From Mycobacterium colombiense (lineage in GTDB: Bacteria; Actinomycetota; Actinomycetes; Mycobacteriales; Mycobacteriaceae), in the NCBI RefSeq assembly GCF_001953985.1, contig NZ_MBEI01000079.1, positions 62,001-126,000 on the forward strand: a stretch of 64,000 bases of DNA. Reading direction: 5' to 3'. The notes under the pieces are model-generated. The model ran no database searches. It was not told the DNA's origin and saw only the letters and a list, made by a program, of their open reading frames with translations. The translations under genes were made by a program, and so were the position numbers. How positions within the stretch are numbered: the stretch's first letter is position 1; each line of letters begins with the position of its first letter. Positions 57,101 to 64,000 of this stretch are shown here, piece by piece.

Positions 57101-58149
57101 TTCTGGTTCTCCACCAGGGCCACGAATTGTCGGGCCAGTACGGCGGCCACGAGTATTCCCAGCGCGCCCAGCAAGGGTTTGTGCAGCGTGTTTCCGGCCG
57201 CATGCGCCCAGCCCACCGCGGCCGCCATGATCAGCGGCAGGTACGGCAGCCACAGGCGGGTGCGCAGCTCCATCTCGTCCGGCGATGCTTGCGAGGCCGG
57301 CGCGGGATGCTCGTGCCAGCTGGCCGCCGCAGCCAGCGCCACCATCGCCAGCCCGGCGACCCGGGCCAGGTCGCCCACGTAGCCGGTGTGATAGCTGCCG
57401 ATGCCGGTGTCGAAAACCAGCACCAGGTCGGCAAGGTTGATCGTCCCGATCCCGCCGGCCAGCAGAGCCCGGCTCGGCTGGTCGCCCGGACGCGCCCGCG
57501 ACAGCATCAGGATCGCCGTCGTCAGCAGGACGATGTCGCTGAAGACCTCCGCGAGCGTCGCCAGCCGGGTGCCGGTGTGCTCCCGCAGCTGAGTTTCGAC
57601 CACGAACACCCAGGAGATGACGAACAGCGAAGTCGCCACGATGAGGCCGTCGAGCAGCAGACGCCGGAAGTTGTCGAGGCGAGAGAGCCGAGACAGCAAT
57701 ACCAACGAGGTCATGGCGCCGAGCGGATACAACAGCAGCACGATCTCGGTCGCGGCCGGGTTGGCGGCGTGGTCGAATTCGGGGCGCACGTCGTAGACCG
57801 CCCAGATGATCTCGCCGGCCGCCCAGCCGACCAGGCCCGTGACCAGCGCCAGCCAGCCGTATCGCTGTCGTCCGGCCTTGGGGCGGGCCGCGAAGCCGGC
57901 GCACACTGCCGTGATGGCGAGGCACACCGCGATGACGACCTCGTTGATCGGCCGCGTGCCGTAGGGGCCACGTGATCCCCAGAACTTCGACAACACGATC
58001 AACAACTCGGCGACGCCGTACGCGCCGGCGAGCAGCCAGCCCATGCGCGCGGGCACCCCAAACCGCCGCCACGGATTCACCGCCCAGCGTTTCATCGCCG
58101 CACCAGCCGCTCCCCTGCTGTGTGGTGAAGGAATGAACAACCTCACCAC
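54130..58149 (-). CDS. Membrane c-di-GMP enzyme with duplicated sensor-GGDEF modules and EAL
   Basis: A 1339-residue protein. A membrane sensor (about 35-345, about eight helices) leads to GGDEF1 (about 355-515), with intact metal/substrate motif LDLDNFKAVND and active site GGDEF (438-442) but no RxxD I-site. A second, homologous membrane sensor (about 580-870) leads to GGDEF2 (about 885-1060), with GEEQF (977-981) and LSLSDF in place of the metal motif, hence inactive, but with RRDD (968-971) at the I-site position. The EAL domain (about 1070-1320) keeps the catalytic set E1105 (EAV), N1163, E1195, D1224/D1225, K1245, E1281 and Q1301. It should both make and degrade c-di-GMP. The start is uncertain: GTG GTG at 58149, or ATG 58095 (MKRWAVNP). 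Confidence 0.9.
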   Translation of the reverse strand: MVRLFIPSPHSRGAAGAAMKRWAVNPWRRFGVPARMGWLLAGAYGVAELLIVLSKFWGSRGPYGTRPINEVVIAVCLAITAVCAGFAARPKAGRQRYGWLALVTGLVGWAAGEIIWAVYDVRPEFDHAANPAATEIVLLLYPLGAMTSLVLLSRLSRLDNFRRLLLDGLIVATSLFVISWVFVVETQLREHTGTRLATLAEVFSDIVLLTTAILMLSRARPGDQPSRALLAGGIGTINLADLVLVFDTGIGSYHTGYVGDLARVAGLAMVALAAAASWHEHPAPASQASPDEMELRTRLWLPYLPLIMAAAVGWAHAAGNTLHKPLLGALGILVAAVLARQFVALVENQNLLSEVAQEAFRDHLTGLANRALFLHRLELAVARRHPDGTPIAVLCLDLDNFKAVNDALGHPAGDELLVRVAGRLTAALGDAGTIARLGGDEFAAVIETSVEESQAAAHRILDAFTGAILIDGIPITVRPSIGFTVATGSANCTVDQLLRHADLAMYAAKREGGQCIRSFMPDLPLPYAFPAAPDSHRSPVASRVISDGNGDTPRDSRPAAEVATAAPSPPEDAPDAVRWPPRDVRAAIALLAVGLVAFTVSSAVRPNAGHGIVSAAALYTALTVVAAALIALRAYRVPADRIGWALIAAGMASSAVGDIVYALWVPSGRSPSVADPEYLAYYPFVYAGLLLLMRARLKRLPVPIQLDSFICALTLAAVAAALTAGPIRAAAVHSAATVWVGLAYPWSDLVLLALAAGMLPILGWRNEIRWALLVAGLVLFAVADAAYLFQTSAGLYRAGSLLDACWAASSLLIAMASWARSPSFTQPPRGRYGPYITPVVSAIVALGVIVLAHHSGLAATLAALSLVVATGRFALTFRNASLLETNDRLGMIDELTALPNRRSLATALTGLPVSPPSGTRSIPTRAHARRALLLLSLSDFHEITDSIGRQFGDELLCHIANRLAGCVRRDDLLARVGEEQFAVLLSDGANLTAASASAGRLLEALSEPIALDPITVQVDARIAIALCPDHCDSPQDLLSRAETTMAHAKSARSKIAVYDSSFEVHRDNDPSLIEELRTALFDTEELKLHYQPKIDGRDNSVHSVEAVLRWQHPTRGTLLPEEFLSVAERAGLMRKISNRTLSMALAQVRSWREEGMPLTVAVNLSTTNLLDIELVGTVERLLANYDLPAEALILEITESALVDSVRSRNTVAALQGLGIRISLDDYGTGWSSLARLQEVSVDELKLDRIFVSRLAHDARSVAIVRSTVALASNLGADLVAEGVENEATLHALRRYGCNITQGFVHSPPLPPDDLRDWIASHAPNPQPSRSNERARSNEG

Positions 58150-58239
58150 GAGTTACAGGGCATTAAACCGCCGCTGACGCTCGCGACGTGGGGCTTTTGC
58201 CAGGTTGGTGCGGGCGTGGGCCGTGATCGGTCGCCCGGC

Positions 58240-58674
58240 TCAATCCGGCTGACTTGCATCGATGCGGGCCAGCGCGGTGCGCAGAATCTGGCCGGTGGCG
58301 TCCCGGTCGGGGTCGCGGCGCAGCAACAGCCCCTTGGCCACCGACAGCTTGTCGCCGTTGCGGCGGGGCAAAACGTGCAGGTGGATATGTGAGACGGTCT
58401 GGAAAGCGGCGCGGCCGTCGTTGACCGCGATGTTCGTCGCGTCGGCCAATTCGGTGCTGCGCGCGGCCCGGGCGATGCGTTGCCCCAGGGTGACCATTCC
58501 GGCCAGCGTCTCCGGCGGAGTGTCGGTGAGATCGACGCTGTGCCGCTTGGGCAGCACCAACGTGTGGCCGCGGGTGAACGGGCGGATGTCGAGGATGGCC
58601 AGGTAGTCGTCGTCTTCGTAGATCCGGATGGCCGGAGCCTCGCCGGCGACGATCGCACAGAACACACAGGACAT
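58240..58674 (-). CDS. HIT-family nucleotide hydrolase (Rv1262c-like)
   Basis: A 144-residue histidine-triad protein, the same length as Rv1262c. CVFCAIVAGEAPA is the N-terminal signature and the catalytic triad is SHIHLHVLPR. These enzymes hydrolyse nucleoside phosphoramidates or dinucleoside polyphosphates. ATG 58674 is fixed by TACCGT 7 nt upstream. It is divergent from amiB2. Confidence 0.93.
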   Translation of the reverse strand: MSCVFCAIVAGEAPAIRIYEDDDYLAILDIRPFTRGHTLVLPKRHSVDLTDTPPETLAGMVTLGQRIARAARSTELADATNIAVNDGRAAFQTVSHIHLHVLPRRNGDKLSVAKGLLLRRDPDRDATGQILRTALARIDASQPD

Positions 58675-58687
58675 GTCGCCCACGGTA
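58675..58687 (-). promoter_or_regulatory. Putative leaderless promoter of the HIT gene
   Basis: Minus-strand TACCGT (58687-58682), then 7 nt, then ATG 58674. Confidence 0.5.
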
Positions 58688-58745
58688 CTGGCTGCCGCGT
58701 CGCGGCAATGCCGAGACCATTCGGGGCCTGCCACGATTATCGAGA

Positions 58746-58757
58746 TACGCTGCCGCG
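58746..58757 (+). promoter_or_regulatory. Putative leaderless promoter of amiB2
   Basis: TACGCT (58746-58751), then 6 nt, then GTG 58758. It shares the 83-bp divergent region with the HIT promoter. Confidence 0.5.
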
Positions 58758-60143
58758 GTGAACGATCTCGCCTTCGCCGGCGCGGCGGCACACGCGCGCA
58801 TGCTGGCCAACGGTGAATTGACCGCGCCGGAGCTGCTCGAGCTCTACCTGGAGCGGATCGCGCGGCTGGACAGCCAGCTGCGTTGCTACCGCGTGGTGCT
58901 CGCCGACCAAGCCCGTTACGAGGCCGCCGTGGCGCAGGAGCGCCTGGACGCGGGCGAACGGCTACCGCTGCTCGGCGTGCCGATCGCGATCAAGGACGAT
59001 GTCGACGTCGCGGGGGAGGTGACGACTTTCGGCAGCGGCGGACACCGGCCCGCCGTCACCTCCGACGCGGAGGTGGTGCGCCGGTTGCGGGCCGCGGGCG
59101 CCGTGATCATCGGCAAAACCAATGTGCCCGAGCTGATGATGCTGCCCTACACCGAGTCGATGACCTTCGGGGCAACCCGTAACCCGTGGAATCCCAACCG
59201 CACCCCGGGCGGCAGCAGCGGGGGGAGTGCCGCCGCGGTCGCCGCCGGGCTGGCTTCGCTGGCACTGGGATCCGACGGGGGCGGCTCGATCCGCATCCCG
59301 GCGACGTGGTGTGGCCTGTTCGGGCTGAAGCCACAACGCGACCGCGTGTCGCTCGAACCGCACGACGACGCCTGGTACGGGCTGAGTGTCAACGGCCCGA
59401 TCACGCGGACGGTGATGGACGCCGCGGTGTTCCTGGATGCGACGTCGACGGTGCCCGGCCCCGAAGGGGAGTTCGCGATCGCGGCGCGGCGAAGTCCCGG
59501 CCGGTTGCGAATCGCGTTGAGCACCAAAGTCCCAACGCCACTCCCGGTCAGGGTCGGCAGGGCGGAGTTGACCGCGGTCGACCAGGCGGGCGCGTTGCTT
59601 CGCGACCTCGGCCACGACGTCATCATGGCCGACCCGGAATATCCGGCCTCGGCGATGTTCGCCAATTACCTGCCCCGCTATTTGCGCGGGATCTGCGACG
59701 ACGCGGACGCCCTGGCCCATCCGGAACGCCTGGAAAAGCGCACCCGCAACATCGCCCGTTTGGGGTCTTTCTTCTCGGACCGGCGGATGGAGGCTATCCG
59801 AGCCAACGAGGGCGCGGTGATCTCGCGGATCCAGGCGGTCTTCGACAACGTCGACGTCGTCGTCACCCCCGGCACCGCGACGGGCCCGTCGCGCATCGGC
59901 GCGTATCAACGCCGCGGCGCCGTGTCCACGCTGCTGAGGGTCGGTCAATACGTTCCCTACCAACAGATCTGGAACCTGACCGGACAGCCCGCGGCGGTGG
60001 TTCCGTGGGACTTCGACGGGGATCGCTTGCCGATGTCGGTCCAACTCGTCGCCAGGCCCTACGACGAAGCGACCCTGCTGTCGCTCTCGGCGCAGATCGA
60101 AGCCGCCCGGCCGTGGGCGCTGCGGCGACCGCCGGTCTCCTAA
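58758..60143 (+). CDS. amiB2: Amidase AmiB2
   Basis: A 461-residue amidase-signature hydrolase that splits carboxamides to acid and ammonia; the natural substrate is unknown. The catalytic Ser-cisSer-Lys triad is visible as K79 (IAIKDDVDV), the Ser pair in PGGSSGGSAAA (153-154) and S177 in SDGGGSIRIPA. Length and sequence match Rv1263. The start is GTG 58758. It ends 4 nt into the convergent glycosylase gene (CTAA contains both stops). Confidence 0.94.
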   Translation: MNDLAFAGAAAHARMLANGELTAPELLELYLERIARLDSQLRCYRVVLADQARYEAAVAQERLDAGERLPLLGVPIAIKDDVDVAGEVTTFGSGGHRPAVTSDAEVVRRLRAAGAVIIGKTNVPELMMLPYTESMTFGATRNPWNPNRTPGGSSGGSAAAVAAGLASLALGSDGGGSIRIPATWCGLFGLKPQRDRVSLEPHDDAWYGLSVNGPITRTVMDAAVFLDATSTVPGPEGEFAIAARRSPGRLRIALSTKVPTPLPVRVGRAELTAVDQAGALLRDLGHDVIMADPEYPASAMFANYLPRYLRGICDDADALAHPERLEKRTRNIARLGSFFSDRRMEAIRANEGAVISRIQAVFDNVDVVVTPGTATGPSRIGAYQRRGAVSTLLRVGQYVPYQQIWNLTGQPAAVVPWDFDGDRLPMSVQLVARPYDEATLLSLSAQIEAARPWALRRPPVS

Positions 60144-60637
60144 GCGGGGCTCAGCAGCACAGTCCACGCCGCGAGCTTGGCGCCCGGCCGCACCGCGTGG
60201 GCCGGACTGGTCGACGGCAACCGCTGATACCGGATCCGCTCGGGCGCCGTCGCCAGCCGCCGGAACAGGTCGGCGGCCTTGGCGCCGTTGAAGTACACCG
60301 CCGTGATGGTGGGGTAGTGCTCGAATAACTGGCCGAAATCGTTGACCGACAAGCTCTTTGGCTCAATGGCCGAGTCGGAGCTGCCGACCCGGCGGCACGC
60401 GTGCACCACGTCCCAGAGCGCGACGCCATGGGACCGCAGTGCCGCGAGCCTTGCGTCGTAGGGCGCAGCCGCGTCGAAGCCGAACAGCTCACCGGTGATC
60501 GACCAGAACGCATTGCGTGGATTGGCGTAGTACTGGCCCGCCGCCAGCGACTGTGCACTGGGAAACGAGCCGAGGATCAGCGTCCTGGCGCGCTCATCGA
60601 CGACGGGCGGGAATCCCCGTAGCAGCGGTGTGCTCAT
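60140..60637 (-). CDS. Family-6 uracil/hypoxanthine-DNA glycosylase
   Basis: A 165-residue protein of the DNA-deoxyinosine glycosylase (HDG, UDG family 6) type: [25 protein letters not shown] is the family signature (motif positions 21-45), with VYFNGAKA and the C-terminal LPSTSPAHA as second motif. It removes hypoxanthine arising from adenine deamination. ATG 60637 has GAGG just upstream; a GTG at 60640 is in frame. It lies between amiB2 and the adenylate cyclase, where I recall no gene in H37Rv. Confidence 0.83.
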   Translation of the reverse strand: MSTPLLRGFPPVVDERARTLILGSFPSAQSLAAGQYYANPRNAFWSITGELFGFDAAAPYDARLAALRSHGVALWDVVHACRRVGSSDSAIEPKSLSVNDFGQLFEHYPTITAVYFNGAKAADLFRRLATAPERIRYQRLPSTSPAHAVRPGAKLAAWTVLLSPA

Positions 60638-60665
60638 CACCTCACATCATGGCTCGCGCGCGTTG

Positions 60666-60677
60666 TACGTTGGCGAC
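60666..60677 (+). promoter_or_regulatory. Putative leaderless promoter of the adenylate cyclase
   Basis: TACGTT (60666-60671), then 6 nt, then GTG 60678. It supports this start over any further upstream. Confidence 0.5.
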
Positions 60678-61799
60678 GTGCAGGACGGGGCCGACCGCGA
60701 CATCGACGATCTGCTCGAGGGGCTCGAGGGCAGCGCGCGCACGGAGCGCGCCGAGCTGGTGAAGTGGCTGTTCGAGCAGGGCGTCACCGCCGAGGAGATC
60801 CGCACCACCAATCCACCCTTGCTGCTGGCCACCCGCCACCTCCTCGGCGACGACGGCAGCTACGTGTCCACCCGCGAGATCAGCGAGGCCCATGGCATCG
60901 ACCTGGGGCTGCTGCAGCAAGTGCAGCGCGCGATCGGCCTGGTCCGCGTGGACGACCCCGACGCGGCCGTGCACATGCGCGCCGACGGTGAGGCCGCCGC
61001 CTTCACGCAACGATTCGTGGAGCTGGGACTGGATCCCGAACAGCTGGTCCTGGTGGTGCGGGTGCTCGCCGAGGGGCTGTCGCGGGCCGCCGAAGTCATG
61101 CGGTACACGGCCCTTTCGGCGATCATGCGCCCCGGCGCCACCGAACTCGAAATCGCCCAGGCCTCAAAGGCTTTGGTGACCGAGATCGCGCCGATGCTCG
61201 GCCCGATGATCGAGCACATGTTGTTCATGCAGCTGCGTCACATGATGGAGACCGAGGCGATCAATGCCGCGGAGCGGGCCGCCGGCAAGCCACTGCCGGG
61301 CGCGCGCCAGATCACCGTTGCCTTCGCGGACCTGGTCGGCTTCACGAAGATCGGCGAGGCGGTATCGCCCGAGGAGCTCGGGCACCTGGCCAACCGGCTG
61401 GCCATTCTCGCCCGGGACATGACGGTGCCCCCGGTGCGATTCATCAAGACCATCGGTGACGCGGTGATGTTCGTCTGCCCTGATCCGCTGCCGTTGCTCG
61501 ACGTCATCGTCAAGCTCGTCGAAGCCGTCGACACCGACAACGACTTTCCGCGGTTGCGAGCGGGGTTGGCGTCCGGCATGGCGGTGAGCCGAGCCGGTGA
61601 TTGGTTCGGCAGCCCGGTCAACGTCGCAAGCCGCGTCACCAACGTGGCGCGCCCGGGCACGGTCCTGGTCGCGGATTCGGTCTGGGACGTCATCGGCGAC
61701 CGCGGTGGGTTCTCCGGATCGTTCGCAGGCGCACGTCGCCTCAAGGGCATCAAAAGCGAGGTGAAGCTCTTTCGCGTCCGGCGCGGCGACGGCGACTGA
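60678..61799 (+). CDS. Class III adenylate cyclase with autoinhibitory N-terminal domain (Rv1264-like)
   Basis: A 373-residue soluble cyclase. The N-terminal helical domain (about 1-190) matches the Rv1264 regulatory domain, which inhibits the enzyme and makes it pH-responsive. The catalytic domain (about 210-370) has the metal Asp D218 (VAFADLVGF) and D261 (KTIGDAV), substrate-specifying K257 and D308, and transition-state N315/R319 (NVASR). All catalytic residues are present, so it should make cAMP as a homodimer. It is about 24 residues shorter than Rv1264, mainly at the C terminus. The abmR/Mcr11 region follows. Confidence 0.95.
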   Translation: MQDGADRDIDDLLEGLEGSARTERAELVKWLFEQGVTAEEIRTTNPPLLLATRHLLGDDGSYVSTREISEAHGIDLGLLQQVQRAIGLVRVDDPDAAVHMRADGEAAAFTQRFVELGLDPEQLVLVVRVLAEGLSRAAEVMRYTALSAIMRPGATELEIAQASKALVTEIAPMLGPMIEHMLFMQLRHMMETEAINAAERAAGKPLPGARQITVAFADLVGFTKIGEAVSPEELGHLANRLAILARDMTVPPVRFIKTIGDAVMFVCPDPLPLLDVIVKLVEAVDTDNDFPRLRAGLASGMAVSRAGDWFGSPVNVASRVTNVARPGTVLVADSVWDVIGDRGGFSGSFAGARRLKGIKSEVKLFRVRRGDGD

Positions 61800-61924
61800 C
61801 CCGCACAAGGGCAGGCCCGGCGCGACTCCAGGGGGCGTCTGACTCCGTCTTATGCGTGTCCTACGCGGCCGGATTCCTACCCCGTTTTCCGGCACTTCGA
61901 ATTGGTCGCTTCCGGGCCTGCTTC

Positions 61925-62068
61925 GCTAACCAAAATACGCCGACGAACTGCCCGGATCAACGGGTTTTCCGGGTTGGCCGGAGTCCTCGATCGCCCGTGA
62001 GCCGGCGGCCTGGAAGTGGCTGGAGGTTGGCCCGCGTCGGTCCATCGTTTCGCTGCCGGTGAAAGGCC
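61925..62068 (-). ncRNA. Candidate Mcr11-type small RNA (boundaries approximate)
   Basis: The 305-bp gap 61800-62104 between the adenylate cyclase and abmR has no coding potential. In M. tuberculosis the cAMP- and growth-phase-regulated sRNA Mcr11 is transcribed from this same gap, away from Rv1265 and towards Rv1264. Here the minus strand has TATGGA (62076-62071) as possible -10, and about 95-110 nt later a perfect CCCGGA/TCCGGG hairpin (61951-61973) followed by a TTTT run (61935-61932). A further stem, GCCGGA/TCCGGC (61868-61893), lies nearer the cyclase gene. The call rests on synteny; ends are estimates. Confidence 0.45.
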
Positions 62069-62074
62069 ATTCCA

Positions 62075-62106
62075 TAACACTTGCAACGGTGTAATCATGT
62101 AATCAT
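62075..62106. promoter_or_regulatory. Inverted and tandem repeats at the abmR start
   Basis: An inverted repeat with arms TAACAC (62075-62080) and GTGTAA (62089-62094) overlaps an 8-bp tandem repeat, GTAATCAT twice (62091-62098, 62099-62106). The second copy runs into the ATG at 62105. It lies between the divergent abmR and presumed Mcr11 starts and could be an AbmR site. Confidence 0.45.
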
Positions 62107-62689
62107 GAAGGCTCATCACACACACGGGCGGCGTTACGGCCGCCCGGGGGGCTGGCAGCAGGCCCAGCAACCCGACGCCAGCGACGCCGCGGAATGGTTC
62201 GCGGGTCGTCTTCCGGAGGACTGGTTCGACGGCGACCCGACGGTGGTCGTCGACCGCGAAGAGATCACCGTCATCGGCAAGCTCCCGGACGCGGCGAGTC
62301 CGGAAGGCGAAGCCAGCGAGGCCCGCGCCGCCGGGCGAGCTTCGCGATTCCGCGAAGACACCCGGTCGGAGCGGATGCACATCGCCGACGAAGCGCAGGA
62401 TCGCTACGGGCGCAAGGTGTCCTGGGGCGTCGAGGTCGGCTCCACGGCGGGCACCGAGCGAATTCTGTTCACCCACATCGCCGTACCGGTCATGACGCGG
62501 CTGAAGCAACCCGAACGTCAGGTGCTGGACACGTTGGTCGATGCCGGGGTCGCTCGATCCCGCGCCGACGCGCTGGCGTGGTCGGTGAAGCTGGTCGGCG
62601 AACACGCCGAGGAGTGGCTGGCCAAGTTGCGGGGCGCGATGTCGGCGGTCGACGACCTACGCGCGCAGGGACCCGATCTTCAGTCGTGA
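62105..62689 (+). CDS. abmR: AbmR-like DNA-binding regulator (Rv1265-like)
   Basis: A 194-residue protein. The N-terminal 40 residues are His/Arg/Gln-rich, and a compact mixed alpha/beta part follows (WFDGDPTVVVDREEITVIGKL). The C-terminal helical segment (RQVLDTLVDAGVARSRADALAWSVKL) looks like a ribbon-helix-helix or short DNA-binding unit. Rv1265 is known as AbmR, an ATP-binding regulator of the sRNA Mcr11. ATG 62105 has no Shine-Dalgarno; TAATCA sits 7 nt upstream, so a leaderless mRNA is likely. Assignment is by synteny plus family resemblance. Confidence 0.82.
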   Translation: MKAHHTHGRRYGRPGGWQQAQQPDASDAAEWFAGRLPEDWFDGDPTVVVDREEITVIGKLPDAASPEGEASEARAAGRASRFREDTRSERMHIADEAQDRYGRKVSWGVEVGSTAGTERILFTHIAVPVMTRLKQPERQVLDTLVDAGVARSRADALAWSVKLVGEHAEEWLAKLRGAMSAVDDLRAQGPDLQS

Positions 62690-62727
62690 CAACGCCTTAA
62701 CGGTATGGGCCGTAACGGTCCGGCCGG

Positions 62728-64000
62728 TCAGCCTTCCGGCTTCTCGCTGTCGATTTTGCCGACGATCTTGTCGGCGATCTGGCCACCCTGATCGCTGATG
62801 TGGTACCCGCATGCGTTGATGTCGACGACGACGTTGTTGGCCACGCTGAGTGCGCGCTCGCACTCCCAGCCGTCGGCGCCTTCCTGGGTGTCCATCAGCG
62901 TGACCCTCGGCGGGCTGCCCTGAAGCTGGGCGAACGTCCACCGATAGGTCTTGCTCTTGTTTGTGACGGTCACCGTCTTGCCGGCGCAGCCCTTCCACTT
63001 CTCCGCGGAGTTCTGCACGAAGCTCTTGGCCCGGTCGGCGGACGGGAAGAGCACGACGGCCTGGTTGACCCAGTGGTCGTAGTTGTCGCCCGCCTCCGAG
63101 GACACCAGTCCGCTGACCGCCGAGTAGCCGCTGCCGGCATAGACCGGATCCTGGGTGGTGTAGAGCGCGCCTTGGCAGTCCGGCGCGGACACCGTCACCG
63201 AGGAGCTGTCCGTCGACGTGATCGGTTTGCCCGGCTGCATCGACGACGAGCCCATCACACCGTTGATGTCGGCCGGGCTGAGCAACAGGCCGCTGAGGCG
63301 GTCGGGTCCCAGCGGGGCGGCCTGCGGTGGTTCCGGCTTGGTCCGGGCGACCAGCCAGATGCCCACGCCGCTCGCGATGACCACGAGCACTACGGCGATG
63401 GCCGCGATGATGGGCCAGACATTGCGGTGCGGACTGGGTGGGGGCTGACCCCAGGGTGTTGAGCTGACGAAGTGTGGCGGGCCGCCCCAATTGGCGTTGC
63501 CGCCTTGGTAATACGGCGGCGCGGGCGGGCCGGGCGCCGGGATCGGGCCGCTGGTGGGGGTCCACGCCTGAGCGCCCTGCAATGGTAATGGCGACGGCGG
63601 CGGGGTGTTGAACGTGGGCTGGTACGCCGGCGGAGGCGCTGGAGCGGCGTGGGCCTGAGCGCCGGAGTTACCGACGGTGGGCAGTGCGGCTTCCTGGCTG
63701 CGACGCAAGATGGTGGCGGCGCGGTCCTGGTCGGGATTGCTGAGCGCTTCCTTGGCGGCCAGGGCCAGGTCACCCGCGCTGGCATAGCGGTCATTGGGCT
63801 TTTTGGCCATGCCCCGGGCGATCACCGCATCGAAGGCCTTGGGGACGCCCGGGCGCTGCTCGCTGGGCGCCGGGATGGGATCCATCATGTGGGCGGAGAC
63901 CAGCACACCGGCGCTGTCGGCGCGGTAGGGCGGGGATCCGGTCAAGCACTCGAACAGCACGCAGGCCAGTGCGTAGATATCGGCGCGATAGGTGACCTCC
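62728..64000 (-). CDS. pknH: Serine/threonine protein kinase PknH (3' part, truncated by window edge)
   Basis: The C-terminal 424 residues of a transmembrane kinase. The visible part begins in the kinase C-lobe (subdomain IX, YRADIYALACVLFECLTG), then VIARGMAKKPNDRYASAGDL. A Pro/Gln-rich juxtamembrane linker leads to one membrane helix (PIIAAIAVVLVVIASGVGIWLV) and the extracellular PknH_C sensor domain with four cysteines (PDCQG, KGCAG, WECER, NACGY) that should form two disulfides. PknH is known to phosphorylate EmbR and DosR in M. tuberculosis. The ATP-binding lobe and start lie beyond 64000. Confidence 0.93.
   Translation of the reverse strand, partial: EVTYRADIYALACVLFECLTGSPPYRADSAGVLVSAHMMDPIPAPSEQRPGVPKAFDAVIARGMAKKPNDRYASAGDLALAAKEALSNPDQDRAATILRRSQEAALPTVGNSGAQAHAAPAPPPAYQPTFNTPPPSPLPLQGAQAWTPTSGPIPAPGPPAPPYYQGGNANWGGPPHFVSSTPWGQPPPSPHRNVWPIIAAIAVVLVVIASGVGIWLVARTKPEPPQAAPLGPDRLSGLLLSPADINGVMGSSSMQPGKPITSTDSSSVTVSAPDCQGALYTTQDPVYAGSGYSAVSGLVSSEAGDNYDHWVNQAVVLFPSADRAKSFVQNSAEKWKGCAGKTVTVTNKSKTYRWTFAQLQGSPPRVTLMDTQEGADGWECERALSVANNVVVDINACGYHISDQGGQIADKIVGKIDSEKPEG

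Noticed and set aside
55588-57975. 795-codon plus-strand frame antisense to the GGDEF/EAL gene
   Set aside because: Gln/Arg/His-rich shadow; the opposite strand encodes recognisable membrane and GGDEF domains.
62075-62094. CRP (cAMP receptor) site at abmR
   Set aside because: The motif is CAC-N8-GTG rather than the GTG-N8-CAC core of mycobacterial CRP sites, so it is only called an inverted repeat.

Overview
The window is chromosomal DNA of a slow-growing, non-tuberculous Mycobacterium. It is GC-rich, and gene order and protein sequence follow M. tuberculosis H37Rv from about Rv1209 to Rv1266c (pknH), as recalled without a database search. Nearly all of it is coding. I found no tRNA, rRNA, insertion sequence, prophage or CRISPR array.

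Layout. 0-5 kb: end of an Rv1209-like gene, tagA, a small DUF3117 protein, divergent glgM/glgC (ADP-glucose and maltose-1-phosphate supply for alpha-glucan) and a CocE/NonD hydrolase. 5-10 kb: TetR-controlled ABC exporter, membrane methyltransferase and O-methyltransferase. 10-14 kb: envelope-stress block sigE-rseA-htrA-tatB. 13.6-19.4 kb: mrp, a lytic transglycosylase, DUF1003 and MgtE-N/CBS proteins and small membrane proteins. 19.5-24.4 kb: trehalose importer lpqY-sugABC with a coupled suppressor-of-fused-domain gene. 24.4-35.4 kb: corA, mdh, malic enzyme, lpqZ, two tandem SDRs, kgd and Rv1249c. 35.7-46.3 kb: MFS exporter, Tat-exported amidase with LGFP repeats, a nuclease-helicase, lprE, deaD and an acyltransferase. 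46.5-54.1 kb: cyp130 with its TetR, a GlcD-like oxidase, a Tap-like efflux pump, udgB, a flavin monooxygenase and a luciferase-like oxidoreductase. 54.1-64 kb: a very large c-di-GMP protein, a HIT protein, amiB2, a family-6 DNA glycosylase, a pH-sensor-type adenylate cyclase, abmR with a probable Mcr11-type sRNA, and the 3' part of pknH.

Compared with my recollection of H37Rv, the block lacks PE14, Rv1225c-lpqX, vapBC33, PE_PGRS23, relBE2 and Rv1261c. It carries instead a SUFU-domain gene, a malic enzyme, a second SDR copy, a peptidoglycan amidase, a luciferase-like oxidoreductase, a duplicated GGDEF/EAL protein and a hypoxanthine-DNA glycosylase.

The most notable signals are: (i) a 1339-residue protein made of two homologous membrane-GGDEF modules plus EAL, in which the second GGDEF has lost its active site but keeps the RxxD inhibitory site; (ii) two readable TetR operators placed exactly on promoters; (iii) a recurrent TANNNT-N6-8-start arrangement at more than a dozen genes, implying leaderless mRNAs; (iv) two identical 32-bp repeats with perfect palindromes in front of deaD; and (v) a probable Mcr11 locus between the adenylate cyclase and abmR.
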